From Rubrivirga sp. SAORIC476 (GTDB lineage: Bacteria > Bacteroidota > Rhodothermia > Rhodothermales > Rubricoccaceae): DNA of 64,000 nucleotides. The notes under the pieces were generated by a model. It worked only from the letters and a program-made list of their open reading frames with translations, did not search any database and was not told the DNA's origin. The stretch lies in contig NZ_MVOI01000003.1 of assembly GCF_002283555.1 (NCBI RefSeq), positions 783,070 to 847,069 of the forward strand. Reading direction: 5' to 3'. Made by a program: the position numbers and the translations under genes. Positions 31,765 to 44,186 of this stretch are shown in pieces. Each line of letters opens with the position of its first letter. Positions within the stretch are counted from its first letter, which is position 1.

Positions 31765-33528
31765 ATGTTCACTGCCCTCTCCTGGGAGGCCTGGCTCACA
31801 CTCGCCATCGTCCTCGGCCTCATCGTGGCGCTCGCGCGCGACGTGGCGCGGCCCGAACTGCTCCTGTTCGCCAGCCTCGCCCCCCTGCTGGCGACCGGCG
31901 TGCTGACGGCCGACGAGGCGTTCGCAGGCTTCTCCAACTCGGCGCCCCTCGCCGTCGGCGCGCTGTTCGTGGTCGCGGCGGGCGTCCAGGCGACCGGCGC
32001 GCTGGCGTTCACCGACCGGCTCCTGTTCCGCCGGTCCGGCCCCCTCGGGGCGACGCTGGGCCAGATGATGCTGACGACGGCCGCCCTCTCGGCCTTCCTC
32101 AACAACACGCCGCTCGTGGCCATGCTGATGCCGCGCGTGCAGGCGTGGTGCGAGCGCAGTGGCGTGTCGCCGTCGAAGCTGATGATCCCGCTCTCGTACG
32201 CCGCCATCGTCGGTGGCATGACGACGCTCATCGGCACGAGCACCAACCTGCTGGTGGCCGGGCTGATGGAGGACGCGGGCCTGCCCCCGCTCGGCCTGTT
32301 CGACCTCGCCGCAGTCGGCCTCCCGGCGGCGGGCGCCGTGATCGTGTACTTCGCGCTGGTCGGCCACCGCTGGCTGCCCGACCGTGGCGCCGACGATGCC
32401 ACGCCGGTCCCGGCGGACTGCCTGTTCGAAGTCCGCCTCGCGCCCGGCTCCCCGCTGGCCGGGCAGACGGTCGAGGAGGCCGATCTCCGCGCGCTGGGCG
32501 ATGCGTTCCTCGTCCACGTCGAGAGCGGCGCCGACGTGGTCCCGGCCTCGCCCGAGACGGTCCTGCGGGCGGGCGACGTGCTGCTGTTCACGGGCACGCT
32601 GGACGCGCTCGACCGGCTCCTCGCCCGCCCCGGCGTCGAGCGCGCCCACGACGCGGCCGAGGCGGAGGGGCTCCCGGTGTTCGAGGCGGTCGTCGCGGGC
32701 CGGTCGCCGCTGGCCGGGCGCACGCTCCGCGAGGTCGACTTCCGGGAGCAGTTCGGGGGCGTCGTGCTGGGCATCCGCCGCCGCGACGGCGCGGTCCACC
32801 AGGCACTCGGACGCACGCCGCTCCGCGAAGGGGACCTCCTGCTGGTCGAGGCGCCTCCGGCGTTCGCCGACCGCTGGGGCCGCGACCGGGACACGTTCTA
32901 CGTCGTCGCGCCGGTGCGCCCCCCCCGGGCCGTACCGCACCCGGCCCGCGCCGCAGCCTCGCTGGTGATCCTCGTCGGCGTGATCGGGGTCGCGGCCCTC
33001 TTCGGCGTGTCCATCGTGACCACCTCGTTCCTGGGCGCGCTCGCGATGGTGGCGACGCGGTGCCTGACGTGGGCCGAGGCGCGGCGCTCGGTGGACCTCT
33101 CGGTGCTGCTCGTGATCGTGGCCGCGCTCGGGCTGGGCAAGGCCATCGAGGGGAGCGGGCTCGCGGCGGCACTGGCGACCCACGTGACCAGTATGTCGGC
33201 AGCGTTCGGGCCCGTCGCCGTCGTCGCGGCCGCCTACATCGCGACGAGCCTGCTGACCGAGATCATCACCAACAACGCCGCCGCAGTGCTGATGCTGGGG
33301 GTCGGGCTGGAAGCCGCCGCGGCGACCGGGACCCCGCCCGAGGCGTTCGCCGTGGCCGTCGCCATCGCGGCCTCGGCCAGCTTCCTGACGCCGGTCGGGT
33401 ACCAGACCAACATGATGGTGATGGCCGCCGGGCGGTACCGGTTCGGGGACTACCTGCGGAGCGGGACCGTCGTGAACCTCCTCGTGGCGGCCGTCGCGCT
33501 GGCGATGATCGCGCTTCTCTGGCTGTAG
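31765..33528 (+). CDS. SLC13/DASS-family anion:Na+ symporter with two RCK-C domains
   Basis: A 587-residue inner-membrane transporter. The first half carries helices with FSNSAPLAVGALFVVAAG, FLNNTPLVAMLMP and MTTLIGTSTNLLV, the family's Na+/anion-binding hairpins. Two TrkA-C-like cytoplasmic domains follow (about 215-300 and 305-385). The last half repeats the fold with LLTEIITNNAAAVLMLG and LTPVGYQTNMMVM. Members move sulfate, dicarboxylates or related anions; the substrate is unclear. The start at 31765 begins the first helix. A short hairpin, CCCCGTTACCGGGG (31741-31754), lies just before it. Confidence 0.9.
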   Translation: MFTALSWEAWLTLAIVLGLIVALARDVARPELLLFASLAPLLATGVLTADEAFAGFSNSAPLAVGALFVVAAGVQATGALAFTDRLLFRRSGPLGATLGQMMLTTAALSAFLNNTPLVAMLMPRVQAWCERSGVSPSKLMIPLSYAAIVGGMTTLIGTSTNLLVAGLMEDAGLPPLGLFDLAAVGLPAAGAVIVYFALVGHRWLPDRGADDATPVPADCLFEVRLAPGSPLAGQTVEEADLRALGDAFLVHVESGADVVPASPETVLRAGDVLLFTGTLDALDRLLARPGVERAHDAAEAEGLPVFEAVVAGRSPLAGRTLREVDFREQFGGVVLGIRRRDGAVHQALGRTPLREGDLLLVEAPPAFADRWGRDRDTFYVVAPVRPPRAVPHPARAAASLVILVGVIGVAALFGVSIVTTSFLGALAMVATRCLTWAEARRSVDLSVLLVIVAALGLGKAIEGSGLAAALATHVTSMSAAFGPVAVVAAAYIATSLLTEIITNNAAAVLMLGVGLEAAAATGTPPEAFAVAVAIAASASFLTPVGYQTNMMVMAAGRYRFGDYLRSGTVVNLLVAAVALAMIALLWL

Positions 33529-33670
33529 GCACGGCCTGCTGCGCGCGTGCGTTCTGCCCAGACGCAGGCACATCGCACCCAGGGCGGGAAGAACGCGCGG
33601 AAACCGCCGGAGCAACGAAACGGACCCCGCCCCGGCACCGTCTCTGGCCGGATCCGCGGACGACGGCACG

Positions 33671-33678
33671 TACCTTGC
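33671..33678 (+). promoter_or_regulatory. Promoter-like motif TACCTTGC before secA
   Basis: TACCTTGC lies 40 bp upstream of the secA start, matching the recurrent element found before other genes. No good -35 partner is seen. Confidence 0.4.
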
Positions 33679-33718
33679 CCGTGGCTGAACGCCCCCCATT
33701 GCTCGACCCTCCGACTCC

Positions 33719-37141
<3,423 letters not shown>

Positions 37142-37459
37142 CACCGCATCGCCGGAGTGACGATCGGGGGACCGGGCAGCCGCTCGGTCCCCCGATCTCG
37201 TTCCGCCTGCCTCGGAGACCTGTGGAGTCACCCGCCGGAGTCCCCCAGCGGGCGGAGTCGGCCCTCGGGCGACGCCGTCGGTGCTGGCCGGACGAGGCAC
37301 AGACCGAGGGAAAGCACCGAGGGAAAGCACCGAGAACGCCGACGGCGACACCGAGGCCGACCGATCTTCGCGCCCGCCGCCGCGACAGTTCACCGCCTCC
37401 GGGATCTCTTGCACCCGAGTCGGGCGTAGCCTACAGCCTCACCCGCCGCCTCCGCTGCC
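37142..37459. other. Gene-free interval between secA and recN, with a 13-bp tandem repeat
   Basis: These 318 bases contain the secA hairpin, then two exact 13-bp units ACCGAGGGAAAGC (37303-37315, 37316-37328) plus a partial third copy to 37334. The right end must hold the recN promoter; no motif is convincing. No gene is seen. Confidence 0.65.
37163..37196 (+). terminator. Hairpin terminator of secA
   Basis: A perfect 12-bp stem, ATCGGGGGACCG (37163-37174) with its complement at 37185-37196 and a 10-base loop, lies 21 bp after the secA stop. No T-run follows, as with most 3' hairpins here. Confidence 0.6.
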
Positions 37460-39184
37460 GTGCTCCGCAGCCTCACCATCCGCGATTACGCGCTCATCGA
37501 AGCGCTCGAGGTCGAGTTCGACTCGGGGCTCAACATCATCACGGGCGAGACCGGCGCGGGCAAGTCGATCCTGCTCGGCGCGCTGAAGCTGCTCCTCGGC
37601 GAGCGCGCCAGCACCGAGGCGCTGCGGACCGGCGCCAAGAAGGCCGTCGTGGAGGGGGTCTTCGACAACGCGGACGAGGGGCGGCTCCCGGCACTCCTCG
37701 CGGAGCACGAAATCGACCCGTCGGAGGGCGGCTATCTCGTGATCCGCCGCGAGATCTCGGCGCGCGGCAGCCGGGCGTTCGTCAACGACACGCCCGCCAC
37801 GCTGGAGGTGCTGCGCGAGGTGGCGTCCAACACCATCGACTTACACGGCCAGCACGAGCACCAGTCGCTCCTGCGGACCGAGACGCACGTCGAGTTGCTC
37901 GACAACTTCGGCGGGCTGGGCGGCCTCGTGGCGACCTATCGGGCGGCCTACAAGACGGTCGCCGCGCTGACGACCGAGCGGGCCGACCTCGTCCGCCGCG
38001 AGTCGGACCTGCAGAAGCAGAAGGAGCTCTACGGCTTCCAGATCGAGGAGATCGACGCTGCTGCGCTGCTGCCCGGCGAGGCGGACTCGCTGGAAGCAGA
38101 GCGCCGCGTGCTGGAGAACGCCGAGCACCTCTACGAGGCGACGGCCGAGCTCTACGCCCAGATCTCGGAGTCCGACGACGCGCTCTACGACCGCCTCGTG
38201 CTGGTCCGCAACCAGCTCCAGGACCTCGCCCGCATCGACGCGGCCTTCGAGGACACGCTCGCCGACATCCGCTCGGCCGAGATCGGGCTCAAGGAGGCGA
38301 CGCAGTTCCTCCAGGGCTACAACGCCGAGATCGAGTTCAACCCGGAGCGGCTGGACGAAATCCGGGAGCGCATGGGCGAGATCGACTACCTGGAGCGCAA
38401 GTATGGCGGCACGGTCGAGGCCGTGCTCGCCTACCGCGCCGACATCGGCCAGACGTACGACCTCGCCAAAGACTTCGAGGGCGCCATCGCGCGCCTCGAC
38501 GGCCAGATCGAGGCCGCCCAGGAGATGCTCTCACAGGCGGCCTACCGGCTCTCGCAGAAGCGCCACGAGGTCGCCCAGCGGATCGAGGAGGCCGTCGGCG
38601 TGGAGCTGGCGACGCTCGGGATGCCGCACGCCCGCTTCGAGGTCCGCTTCGGCTTCCAGGACGCGCCCGACGGCTGGGTGCACCTGCCCGAGGGCCCCCG
38701 TCAGCGCCGCGTGCAGGCCTTCCCCGCGGGCGCCGACCTCGTCGAGTTCCACCTGTCGGCCAACCTCGGCGAGGACCCGAAGCCGCTCGCCAAGGTGGCG
38801 TCCGGCGGCGAGGTCTCGCGCATCATGCTGGCGCTGAAAGCCATCCTGGCCAAGAGCGAGCGCCTGCCGATCCTGGTGTTCGACGAGATCGACACGGGCA
38901 TCTCGGGGCCCATCGCGCGGCGCGCGGGCGAGTCGATGCACCGGCTGGCCCAGTTCCACCAGATCATCGCCATCACGCACCTGCCGCAGATCGCGAGCCT
39001 GGGCGACGTCCACTTCCTGGTCGAGAAGACGACCGAGGACGGCCGCACGCGCACCCGCATCCGCCGTCTCGACGAGGCCGAGCGCGCCGAGGCCGTCGCC
39101 GAGTTGCTGGCGGGCGACCAGATCTCGGAGGCGGCCCTCCAGAGCGCCCGCGAGATGATCGAGGGCGGGCGGCTGGACGGCTAG
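37460..39184 (+). CDS. recN: DNA repair ATPase RecN
   Basis: A 574-residue SMC-like protein that helps repair double-strand breaks. The N-terminal ITGETGAGKSILLGAL (Walker A) lies at about residues 29-44. Coiled-coil arms span about 155-365, with HEHQ at the head-coil junction (DLHGQHEHQSLL). The C-terminal signature VASGGEVSRIMLALK and Walker B LVFDEIDTGISG complete the ABC head, followed by ITHLPQIAS. The start is a GTG at 37460, the only in-frame start just before the conserved MLRSLTIRDYAL-type beginning. Length is normal. It converges on the CBS-domain gene across a palindrome. Confidence 0.97.
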   Translation: MLRSLTIRDYALIEALEVEFDSGLNIITGETGAGKSILLGALKLLLGERASTEALRTGAKKAVVEGVFDNADEGRLPALLAEHEIDPSEGGYLVIRREISARGSRAFVNDTPATLEVLREVASNTIDLHGQHEHQSLLRTETHVELLDNFGGLGGLVATYRAAYKTVAALTTERADLVRRESDLQKQKELYGFQIEEIDAAALLPGEADSLEAERRVLENAEHLYEATAELYAQISESDDALYDRLVLVRNQLQDLARIDAAFEDTLADIRSAEIGLKEATQFLQGYNAEIEFNPERLDEIRERMGEIDYLERKYGGTVEAVLAYRADIGQTYDLAKDFEGAIARLDGQIEAAQEMLSQAAYRLSQKRHEVAQRIEEAVGVELATLGMPHARFEVRFGFQDAPDGWVHLPEGPRQRRVQAFPAGADLVEFHLSANLGEDPKPLAKVASGGEVSRIMLALKAILAKSERLPILVFDEIDTGISGPIARRAGESMHRLAQFHQIIAITHLPQIASLGDVHFLVEKTTEDGRTRTRIRRLDEAERAEAVAELLAGDQISEAALQSAREMIEGGRLDG

Positions 39185-39225
39185 GCTCGACCCTGCGTCG
39201 CTCGCCGGGGATGGATAGGCTGTCT

Positions 39226-39245
39226 CCACCTCGGCGCCGAGGCGG
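39226..39245. repeat. Dispersed palindrome, copy 5
   Basis: CCACCTCGGCGCCGAGGCGG lies midway between the convergent recN and CBS-domain genes (41 bp and 37 bp from the two stops), a natural site for a two-way terminator. Confidence 0.78.
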
Positions 39246-39282
39246 CGGGACCCGGCATCGAAGGACCGGGCTGCGGCCCCCC

Positions 39283-39720
39283 TCAGCCCGTGTAGCCGCC
39301 GGTGACGAAGTGCTTCAGGCCCTCGGCCTCGTCGACGGCCTCCTCCAGCCGCGCTCGCACGAGGTCGCCGATGGACACGACTCCCAGCAACTCGCCGTCG
39401 CGGAGCACGGGCAGGTGGCGGATCTTGCGCTCGGTCATCGTCGCGAGGCAGCGGTCGACGGTCTCTTCGGGGCTCACCGTGACGAGGTTGGCCGTCATCA
39501 CGTCGCCGACGCGCGTCTCACGCGAGGTCCGGCCCTGGAGCGCGATCCGGCGGAGGTAGTCACGCTCGGTGAAGATGCCCTGGAGCGCGTCGCCCTCGGT
39601 GATGAGGATGGAGCCGACGTTGGCGTCGACCATCCGGCCGATGGCCTCGAAGACGGTGGCGCCCGGGCCGATGGCGACGATCTCCGTGCGGGAACGGGTG
39701 ACGAGGGAAGCGACAGTCAT
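39283..39720 (-). CDS. Two-CBS-domain protein
   Basis: A 145-residue cytoplasmic protein made of a pair of CBS motifs (residues about 10-62 and 72-125), which fold together as a Bateman module and usually bind adenine nucleotides. GSILITEGDALQGIFTERDYLR and the parallel RHLPVLRDGELLGVVSIGDLVR are the two signature strands-and-helix units. Stand-alone pairs like this regulate partner enzymes or sense energy charge; the partner is unknown. The ATG at 39720 is preferred over a GTG nine bases upstream. Confidence 0.9.
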   Translation of the reverse strand: MTVASLVTRSRTEIVAIGPGATVFEAIGRMVDANVGSILITEGDALQGIFTERDYLRRIALQGRTSRETRVGDVMTANLVTVSPEETVDRCLATMTERKIRHLPVLRDGELLGVVSIGDLVRARLEEAVDEAEGLKHFVTGGYTG

Positions 39721-39841
39721 GGGACACACCGGATGGGACCCCTCAACATAGGGCTCGCCCGAACTCTTTCAAGGACAGGGCACTGAGGCCTCACACAGGC
39801 CGGGTGCGAAACCCGCGGTGGAGAAACCACGCGCGGCGCTC

Positions 39842-39849
39842 CATCTTGC
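39842..39849 (+). promoter_or_regulatory. Promoter-like motif CATCTTGC
   Basis: CATCTTGC lies 24 bp before the secreted-repeat gene at 39874, with TGGAGA at a 17-bp spacing upstream (39819-39824). It belongs to the recurrent YANCTTGC set. Confidence 0.42.
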
Positions 39850-39873
39850 CGCCCCCCAGACTCACCGCCCACG

Positions 39874-42456
39874 ATGCCGTCTCTCTTCCGGCCCGCCCTT
39901 CTCACGCTGCTGCTGGCCGCTTTCGCGTCTCCGGCCACCGGACAGGGCACGGCATCGCTCATCGCCGACCTCGACCCCGGCCCAGCGGGCTCGTCACCGC
40001 TCTCCTTCAGCGAGATCGACGGCAACCTCTACTTCACGTCGATCCTGCCCGAGACCGGGCGCGAGCTCTTCGTCCACGACCCGGCCGCAGGCACCACCGT
40101 GCTCGCCGCCGACATCCGCCCCGGTACCGTCGGGTCGAGCCCGGCCGACCTCACGGTGTTCGACGGTCGCCTGTACTTCAGCGCGTCCACCGACGCGACG
40201 GGGTTCGAGCTCTTCGTCTACGACCCGGCCACGGAAACGGCCTCGCTCGTCGCCGACCTGACCCCCGGTGCCGCCAACGGGGCCCCGTCGGGGTTCACGG
40301 CTCTCGGGGGGCGCCTCTACTTCTCCGCCACCACGCCTGCGACCGGCTACGAGCTCTTCGTCTATGACCCGGCGACAGGCTCGGTCACGCTCGCGGCCGA
40401 CATCCGCGCCGGGAGCAATAGCTCCTTGCCCTCGGACTTCGAGGTGCTCGGCGACCGCCTGTACTTCCGCGCGACCCTGCCCGCCCGAGGGACTGAGCTG
40501 TTCGTGTACGACCCGGCCACGGGAGCGGCCTCGCTCGCGGTCGACATCGAGCCCGGAAGCGGCAACTCGAGCCCGACCGAGCTCACGACAATCGGGGACC
40601 GCCTCTACTTCCGCGCATTCTCGGGCTCGTCTGGCGCCGAGCTCTTCGTCTACAACGCCACGCTGGGGGTGGCGGAGATGATCGCCGACGTCGAGCCCGG
40701 AGCCGAGAGTTCGTTCCCGGTCGGCCTCGCGGAGTACGACGGCCTCCTCTACTTCAGCACGATCTCCGCGGGCACCCGGGACGATTTCTGGACCTACGAC
40801 CTGAACACCAAGCTGGTCGCGAGCGACGACGTCGTCACCGGGACCGGCATCTCGCTGGACGGCTTCACGAAGGTGTGGATCGACGGCCGCCTGTACTTCC
40901 GCGGGACGACGCCGGCGACGGGGTCGGAGATCTTCGTCCACGACCCGGCGATGGGCACGACCCAGCTCGCGGCGGAGGTCAACCCCGGACCCGAGAGCTC
41001 GGCGCCGAACTCCATCACGGGGATCGGAGACCGTCTCTACGTCACCGGCTACACGGAGGAGACCGGCTACGAGCCGTTCGTCATCGTGCCGAGCCCCTCG
41101 TCTCTGGAGATCGCCATTGACGGCCCTGCCGGGTTCCGCTTCCTCGGTGCCCCCACCGACGGCCTCACGGTCGACGACCTCGCCGCTCAGGCCCTGGTCC
41201 GCGGCGTGCCCGGCTACCGCCCGGCCATCTCGCCCAACTTGTGGACGCGCTACGACGCCGCCACGAGCACCTGGGTGGCGTCGGACGGCACCGGCGAGGT
41301 GCTTCAGCCGGGCCATGCCTTCCGGTGGTTCTTCGCGGGCGACCCGGCGACCGGCGACATCGCAGATCCGTTCACGCTCTCCGCCGACCCGCCTGCTCAC
41401 ACGACGCCCGTGGAGGTCACCCTCGACACGGCAGGCGACCGGTACAACTTCCTCGCCAACCCGTTCGGGAGGCCGCTCGACCTGTCGACGCTCGCCTCGT
41501 GGCCGGGGTCGCGCAACGTCGTGCCGGTGACCTGGGCCTACGACCCGGCGACGCGCGGCTGGGTCGCCGACCCCGGCGTGATCGCCCCCTGGGTCGGCTT
41601 CCGGGTCCGCGCGCGCATCCCGCGGGCCAACGGCGCCCCGCGGACGCTCCAGATCCCGACGGACGCGGCCCGGGGGCGCACCGACGCGAGGCCTCGCTCG
41701 GAGGCCGCCCTCGCCTTCACCCTCACCGGCACCACCCCCGACGGCACGCCGCTCGCCGACCGCGCGCTGACGCTCGTCTTCTCGGAGGACGCCCGGGCCG
41801 CCTTCGACGCCGACGAGGACGCCCGGAAGTTCCAGGTGCCCGCCGAGCGCTACGCCCTGATCGGCGCCCGGACGGGCGACGCGTTCGTCGGCTACGACGT
41901 GCGTCCGTTCGCCGACGCCGAGATCCCGCTGGCCATCGAGGCGCGCGGCACGGCCGCGACAGTCACGCTGGCGTGGGACGCCTCGGCGCTGCCCGACGGC
42001 CTGCCCGCCGTGCTGGTCGACCTCGTGACCGGCGCCGAGACCGACGTGCGGGCTCAGTCGGCGGTGACGATCGAGGTCGCGCCCCTCGCAGCCCACACCG
42101 AGGTGCCGGAGACCGACTTCGCGGACGGCACGGAGGCCACGGACCGCTTCGTGCTGCGGATCGGCACGCCGCGCCTCTCCGCCCAGGCGCCGATCTCCGA
42201 GGTCGCGCTGACCGGCATCGCGCCGAACCCGTCGGCAGGCGAGGCTCGGGTGACGTTCGCTGTCCCCGAGGCGGGCCCGGTGCGGCTGACGGTGCTCGAT
42301 GTGCGCGGCCGCGCGGTGGCGACGCTGGCGGACGGCCCGATGGCGGCCGGACCGCACGAGGCGCGGCTGAGCGGGGCGCTGGCGGCGGGCGTGTACGTGG
42401 TGCGCCTGGAAGCCGCCGGGACGGTCGTCACGCGACAGGCCGTCGTCGTGCGCTGA
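39874..42456 (+). CDS. Secreted ELFxxDP-repeat protein with T9SS-type sorting domain
   Basis: An 860-residue exported protein; the signal peptide ends ATGQ. Residues 25-395 hold about eight repeats of roughly 46 residues built on DGRLYFSA, TGFELFVYDPA and LVADLTPGAA, a variant of the ELWxxDGT repeats of Bacteroidota surface proteins, likely forming a beta-propeller. The middle (about 410-640) is a beta-rich region of the kind seen before sorting domains. The last 85 residues (GIAPNPSAG, VLDVRGRAVATL, GVYVVRLE) form a type A-like sorting domain. No enzymatic site is seen; attachment or structural roles are likely. Confidence 0.85.
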   Translation: MPSLFRPALLTLLLAAFASPATGQGTASLIADLDPGPAGSSPLSFSEIDGNLYFTSILPETGRELFVHDPAAGTTVLAADIRPGTVGSSPADLTVFDGRLYFSASTDATGFELFVYDPATETASLVADLTPGAANGAPSGFTALGGRLYFSATTPATGYELFVYDPATGSVTLAADIRAGSNSSLPSDFEVLGDRLYFRATLPARGTELFVYDPATGAASLAVDIEPGSGNSSPTELTTIGDRLYFRAFSGSSGAELFVYNATLGVAEMIADVEPGAESSFPVGLAEYDGLLYFSTISAGTRDDFWTYDLNTKLVASDDVVTGTGISLDGFTKVWIDGRLYFRGTTPATGSEIFVHDPAMGTTQLAAEVNPGPESSAPNSITGIGDRLYVTGYTEETGYEPFVIVPSPSSLEIAIDGPAGFRFLGAPTDGLTVDDLAAQALVRGVPGYRPAISPNLWTRYDAATSTWVASDGTGEVLQPGHAFRWFFAGDPATGDIADPFTLSADPPAHTTPVEVTLDTAGDRYNFLANPFGRPLDLSTLASWPGSRNVVPVTWAYDPATRGWVADPGVIAPWVGFRVRARIPRANGAPRTLQIPTDAARGRTDARPRSEAALAFTLTGTTPDGTPLADRALTLVFSEDARAAFDADEDARKFQVPAERYALIGARTGDAFVGYDVRPFADAEIPLAIEARGTAATVTLAWDASALPDGLPAVLVDLVTGAETDVRAQSAVTIEVAPLAAHTEVPETDFADGTEATDRFVLRIGTPRLSAQAPISEVALTGIAPNPSAGEARVTFAVPEAGPVRLTVLDVRGRAVATLADGPMAAGPHEARLSGALAAGVYVVRLEAAGTVVTRQAVVVR

Positions 42457-42462
42457 CTCATG

Positions 42463-42500
42463 GCCCGCCTCGGTCGCCTCGTCGGCGAATCGAGGTGGGC
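42463..42500. repeat. Interrupted dispersed palindrome (long-loop variant)
   Basis: The arms GCCCGCCTCG (42463-42472) and CGAGGTGGGC (42491-42500) match the palindrome family but are split by an 18-base insert, 7 bp after the stop of the repeat protein. Confidence 0.55.
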
Positions 42501-42509
42501 ACTCAGGAG

Positions 42510-42538
42510 TTGCGCGCGAGCGTTCGCGTCGTCACCTT
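42510..42538 (+). promoter_or_regulatory. Candidate promoter, TTGCGC-17-CACCTT
   Basis: TTGCGC (42510-42515), a 17-bp spacer and CACCTT (42533-42538) end 23 bp before the small exported protein at 42562. The spacing equals that of the recombinase-like gene's promoter. Confidence 0.5.
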
Positions 42539-42561
42539 GACGGGCGACGCCCCCGACTCCC

Positions 42562-42963
42562 ATGCGCCTCCTCCTCTGCTCCGCGCTGCTCGCCCTGCTG
42601 GCGGCCCCCGCCGTCCACGCCCAGACCGAGGCGGGCGGCCTCGGCACACTGGCGGGCCGCGTCACCGACGCCGAGACCGGGATGCCGGTCATGGGCGCGG
42701 GCGTCGTGCTCCCAGAGCTGGGCATCGGCGCGGTGTCGCAGCGCGATGGGAGCTACACGATCGCGGACGTGCCCGCGGGAACGCACGCGGTCCGCGTGGG
42801 CGCCTACCGCTACCACCTCGACCCGACCACCGAGGTCGTCGTCGCGGGCGAGACGACCCTCGACCTGCCGATCCGGCCCGGCGCGGGCGTCGGCTGCGAG
42901 GTCGTCCACGAGCACGGCGAGGACGGCAGCCACATGGAGCGGCCGGTCGAGGACGCGGAGTAA
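42562..42963 (+). CDS. Small exported carboxypeptidase-regulatory-like domain protein
   Basis: A 133-residue protein with a signal peptide ending AVHAQ. The rest is one carboxypeptidase-regulatory-like (CarboxypepD_reg) beta-sandwich: LAGRVTDAETGMPVMGAGVV, SQRDGSYTIADVPAGTHAVRVG and TTLDLPI. This is the module normally fused to the front of TonB receptors, but here it stands alone. The His-rich end (VVHEHGEDGSHME) might bind metal. It could be a remnant of a receptor or an independent adaptor. The next gene converges on it 31 bp away. Confidence 0.82.
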   Translation: MRLLLCSALLALLAAPAVHAQTEAGGLGTLAGRVTDAETGMPVMGAGVVLPELGIGAVSQRDGSYTIADVPAGTHAVRVGAYRYHLDPTTEVVVAGETTLDLPIRPGAGVGCEVVHEHGEDGSHMERPVEDAE

Positions 42964-42994
42964 GCACGCTCGGCAGAGACCGACGCGCCACGCC

Positions 42995-44185
42995 CTACGC
43001 CTCCATCCCGTCCAGCGCCTGCCCGAGGTCGGCCACGAGGTCGTGGGCGTGCTCCAGGCCGACCGAGATGCGCATCGTCCCGGCGGCGATGCCGAGCGCG
43101 GCGAACCGCTCCGGCGGCAGCTCCTTGAGGTAACTGATCGCGGGCGCGTAGACGAGGCTCTCGTGCCCGCCCCAGCTGACGCCCAGTTGAAACACGCGGA
43201 GCCCGTCCACGAACCACTTGATAGCGCCGAGGTCGTCGGTGGCGAGTTCGAAGCCCATCAGGCCGGTCGTGCCCGACATCTGCTTCCGGGCGAGCGCGTG
43301 CTGCGGGTGGCTCTCCAGGCCGGGGTAGAACACGCGGTGGACGCCCAGGTGGCTTTCCAGGAAGCGCGCCACCTGGATCGCGTTCGCCTCGTGCTGCCGC
43401 ATACGGACTGGCAACGTGCGCAGGCTGCGGATCAGGAGCCACGCCTCGAACGGCGCCATCGTGCCCCCCAGCAATTCCCCCTCGGCGACGGCCAGCGCGT
43501 CCATCGCCGCGGTCGTCCCGATCACCGCGCCACCCAGCAGGTCGCTGTGCCCGCCGAGGTACTTCGAGCACGAATGGACCTCCAGGTCGATGCCCAGCGC
43601 CAGCGGCTGCTGGAAGAGCGGCGTCGCCCACGTGTTGTCGATCACGGTCCGGATGCCGCGCGCCCGCGCGATCTCGGCGACCGCCGCCAGATCCTGCAGC
43701 GCGAACACGGCCGACGAGGGGCTTTCGAGGTAGATCAGCCGCGTCCGGTCCGTGATGGCCGCCTCCACCTCGGCGGGGTCCTCGCCCGAGACGAACGTGG
43801 TGGTGACGCCCATCTTCCGGGCGAGGTAGACGTTGAGCAGGTTGTTGGCCGGCCCGTAGATCGTCCGCACGGCGACGACGTGGTCGCCCGCGTCGACGCT
43901 CGACAGGATGGCGGCCGAGATGGCGGCCATGCCGGAGCCGAACAGCCGCGCCCGCCCGCCGCCCGCCAGACGCGCCAGCTTCTCCTCCGCGAGGCGCACC
44001 GTCGGGTTGCCGAGGCGGGAGTACAGGTACGCGCCCGTGCGGTCGTCGAAGGCGGCGTCGATGGCGTCCCAGTCCTCGAAGGTGAACAGCGAGTTCTGGA
44101 ACAGCGGCGGCACGACGGCGCCGTGGTACCGCGCGCGGTCCTCGCCGTGGTGCATCAGGTCGGTCTCGGGGCGGCGCTCGGGCAT
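42995..44185 (-). CDS. Trans-sulfuration family PLP enzyme (cystathionine lyase/synthase-like)
   Basis: A 396-residue PLP-dependent enzyme of the Cys/Met metabolism family. SRLGNPTVRLAEEKLA, GSGMAAISA, IDNTWATPLFQQP and the Schiff-base Lys in SCSKYLGGHSDLLGG are all present, as is a C-terminal RISVGLEHAHDLVADL. Members split or join cystathionine, homocysteine or methionine. MetC-, MetB- and MGL-type activities cannot be told apart by eye. The start at 44185 is one base after the nhaC stop, so the two genes are surely co-transcribed and probably translationally coupled, an unusual pairing; an ATG 18 bp upstream would overlap nhaC. Confidence 0.9.
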   Translation of the reverse strand: MPERRPETDLMHHGEDRARYHGAVVPPLFQNSLFTFEDWDAIDAAFDDRTGAYLYSRLGNPTVRLAEEKLARLAGGGRARLFGSGMAAISAAILSSVDAGDHVVAVRTIYGPANNLLNVYLARKMGVTTTFVSGEDPAEVEAAITDRTRLIYLESPSSAVFALQDLAAVAEIARARGIRTVIDNTWATPLFQQPLALGIDLEVHSCSKYLGGHSDLLGGAVIGTTAAMDALAVAEGELLGGTMAPFEAWLLIRSLRTLPVRMRQHEANAIQVARFLESHLGVHRVFYPGLESHPQHALARKQMSGTTGLMGFELATDDLGAIKWFVDGLRVFQLGVSWGGHESLVYAPAISYLKELPPERFAALGIAAGTMRISVGLEHAHDLVADLGQALDGMEA

Positions 44186-44186
44186 G

